Source: Candidatus Aerophobota bacterium
GTDB taxonomy: Bacteria; Aerophobota; Aerophobia; Aerophobales; AE-B3A
Direction of reading: 5' to 3'
DNA length: 5,442 bases
NCBI GenBank assembly: GCA_030602105.1
Contig: JAUWAK010000079.1
Span: 1 to 5,442 of the forward strand
The number at the start of each line of letters is the position of its first letter. Position 1 is the first letter of the stretch. Shown piece by piece: positions 5,284 through 5,442 of this stretch. Both the position numbers and the translations under genes were made by a program. The notes under the pieces are model-generated. The model searched no databases, was not told the DNA's origin, and was given only the letters and a program-made list of their open reading frames with translations.

Positions 5284-5442
5284 ATGAAGCGTGACCGGAA
5301 AAAAGATAAGTCAACTCCCTTCATAATTATGACTTCTTTTTTCTTTTCTTTCCTTTCTGCCCGACTATGGGTAGTTGCGACGGGAGCCGATAGTCCTGTA
5401 TACCAGGAAACTGCTACTTATGTCGGAAAAAACTTAATAATA
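5284..5442 (+). CDS. N-terminus of a putative integral membrane protein, cut by the window
   Basis: The frame is open for 53 codons from ATG 5284 to the right edge. A TAG at 5269-5271 is in frame upstream, so this is the first possible ATG; AGGGA (5270-5274) gives a modest ribosome site 9 nt away. The protein begins with a highly charged MKRDRKKDK segment, followed by a hydrophobic helix at about 12-33 rich in Phe and Ser (PFIIMTSFFFSFLSARLWVV), then a polar stretch. The basic start suggests a cytoplasmic N-terminus. It could instead be a signal peptide, but no clean cleavage site follows. The wording SARLWVVATG recalls multi-pass membrane proteins of unknown function that have a His-rich motif soon after the first helix; that part would lie outside the window, so I cannot confirm it. 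No function is assigned. Confidence 0.65.
   Translation, partial: MKRDRKKDKSTPFIIMTSFFFSFLSARLWVVATGADSPVYQETATYVGKNLII

Overview
The window comes from a bacterium of moderate GC content. It carries sigma-70-type -35/-10 boxes, strong Shine-Dalgarno sites and GntR/FCD regulation. The phylum cannot be fixed from the sequence. The style (iron-type ABC importer, FCD regulator, a DUF3096-like mini membrane protein) would suit an uncultured Desulfobacterota or Chloroflexi genome, but that is impression only. There is no mobile element, CRISPR array, rRNA or tRNA in view. Left part, minus strand, 1-4751: a compact importer operon read right to left. It starts at a recognisable promoter (4724-4751) and encodes a GntR/FCD regulator (3994-4689), a periplasmic substrate-binding protein of the ferric-iron/phosphonate type (2855-3886), a fused two-domain permease (1071-2771) and an ATPase (from 1054, cut by the window's left edge). 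The gaps are 107, 83 and 16 bases. A 14-bp perfect stem-loop just after the binding-protein stop codon has no U-tract. It looks like an mRNA-stabilising or attenuating element that would leave more binding protein than membrane parts. Working together, the binding protein would deliver a solute to the permease, the ATPase would power import, and the regulator would sense the solute or a product of it. Although the transporter resembles Fbp/Afu iron systems, the binding protein has Tyr-His where ferric-binding proteins have Tyr-Tyr, and the regulator is of an organic-acid-sensing type. An organic anion or phosphonate-like substrate is therefore at least as likely as iron. Right part, plus strand, 4752-5442: about 200 bases with no gene, then a near-consensus promoter (4958-4986), a leader of about 100 nt that may fold and mask the ribosome binding site, and a 47-residue hydrophobic protein of DUF3096 type (5092-5235). 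Last comes the N-terminus of a second membrane protein (from 5284) that runs off the right edge. The most worthwhile leads are the structured leader of the DUF3096-like gene, the altered metal-ligand pair in the binding protein, and the intra-operon stem-loop. I did not see a clearly new biological system here.
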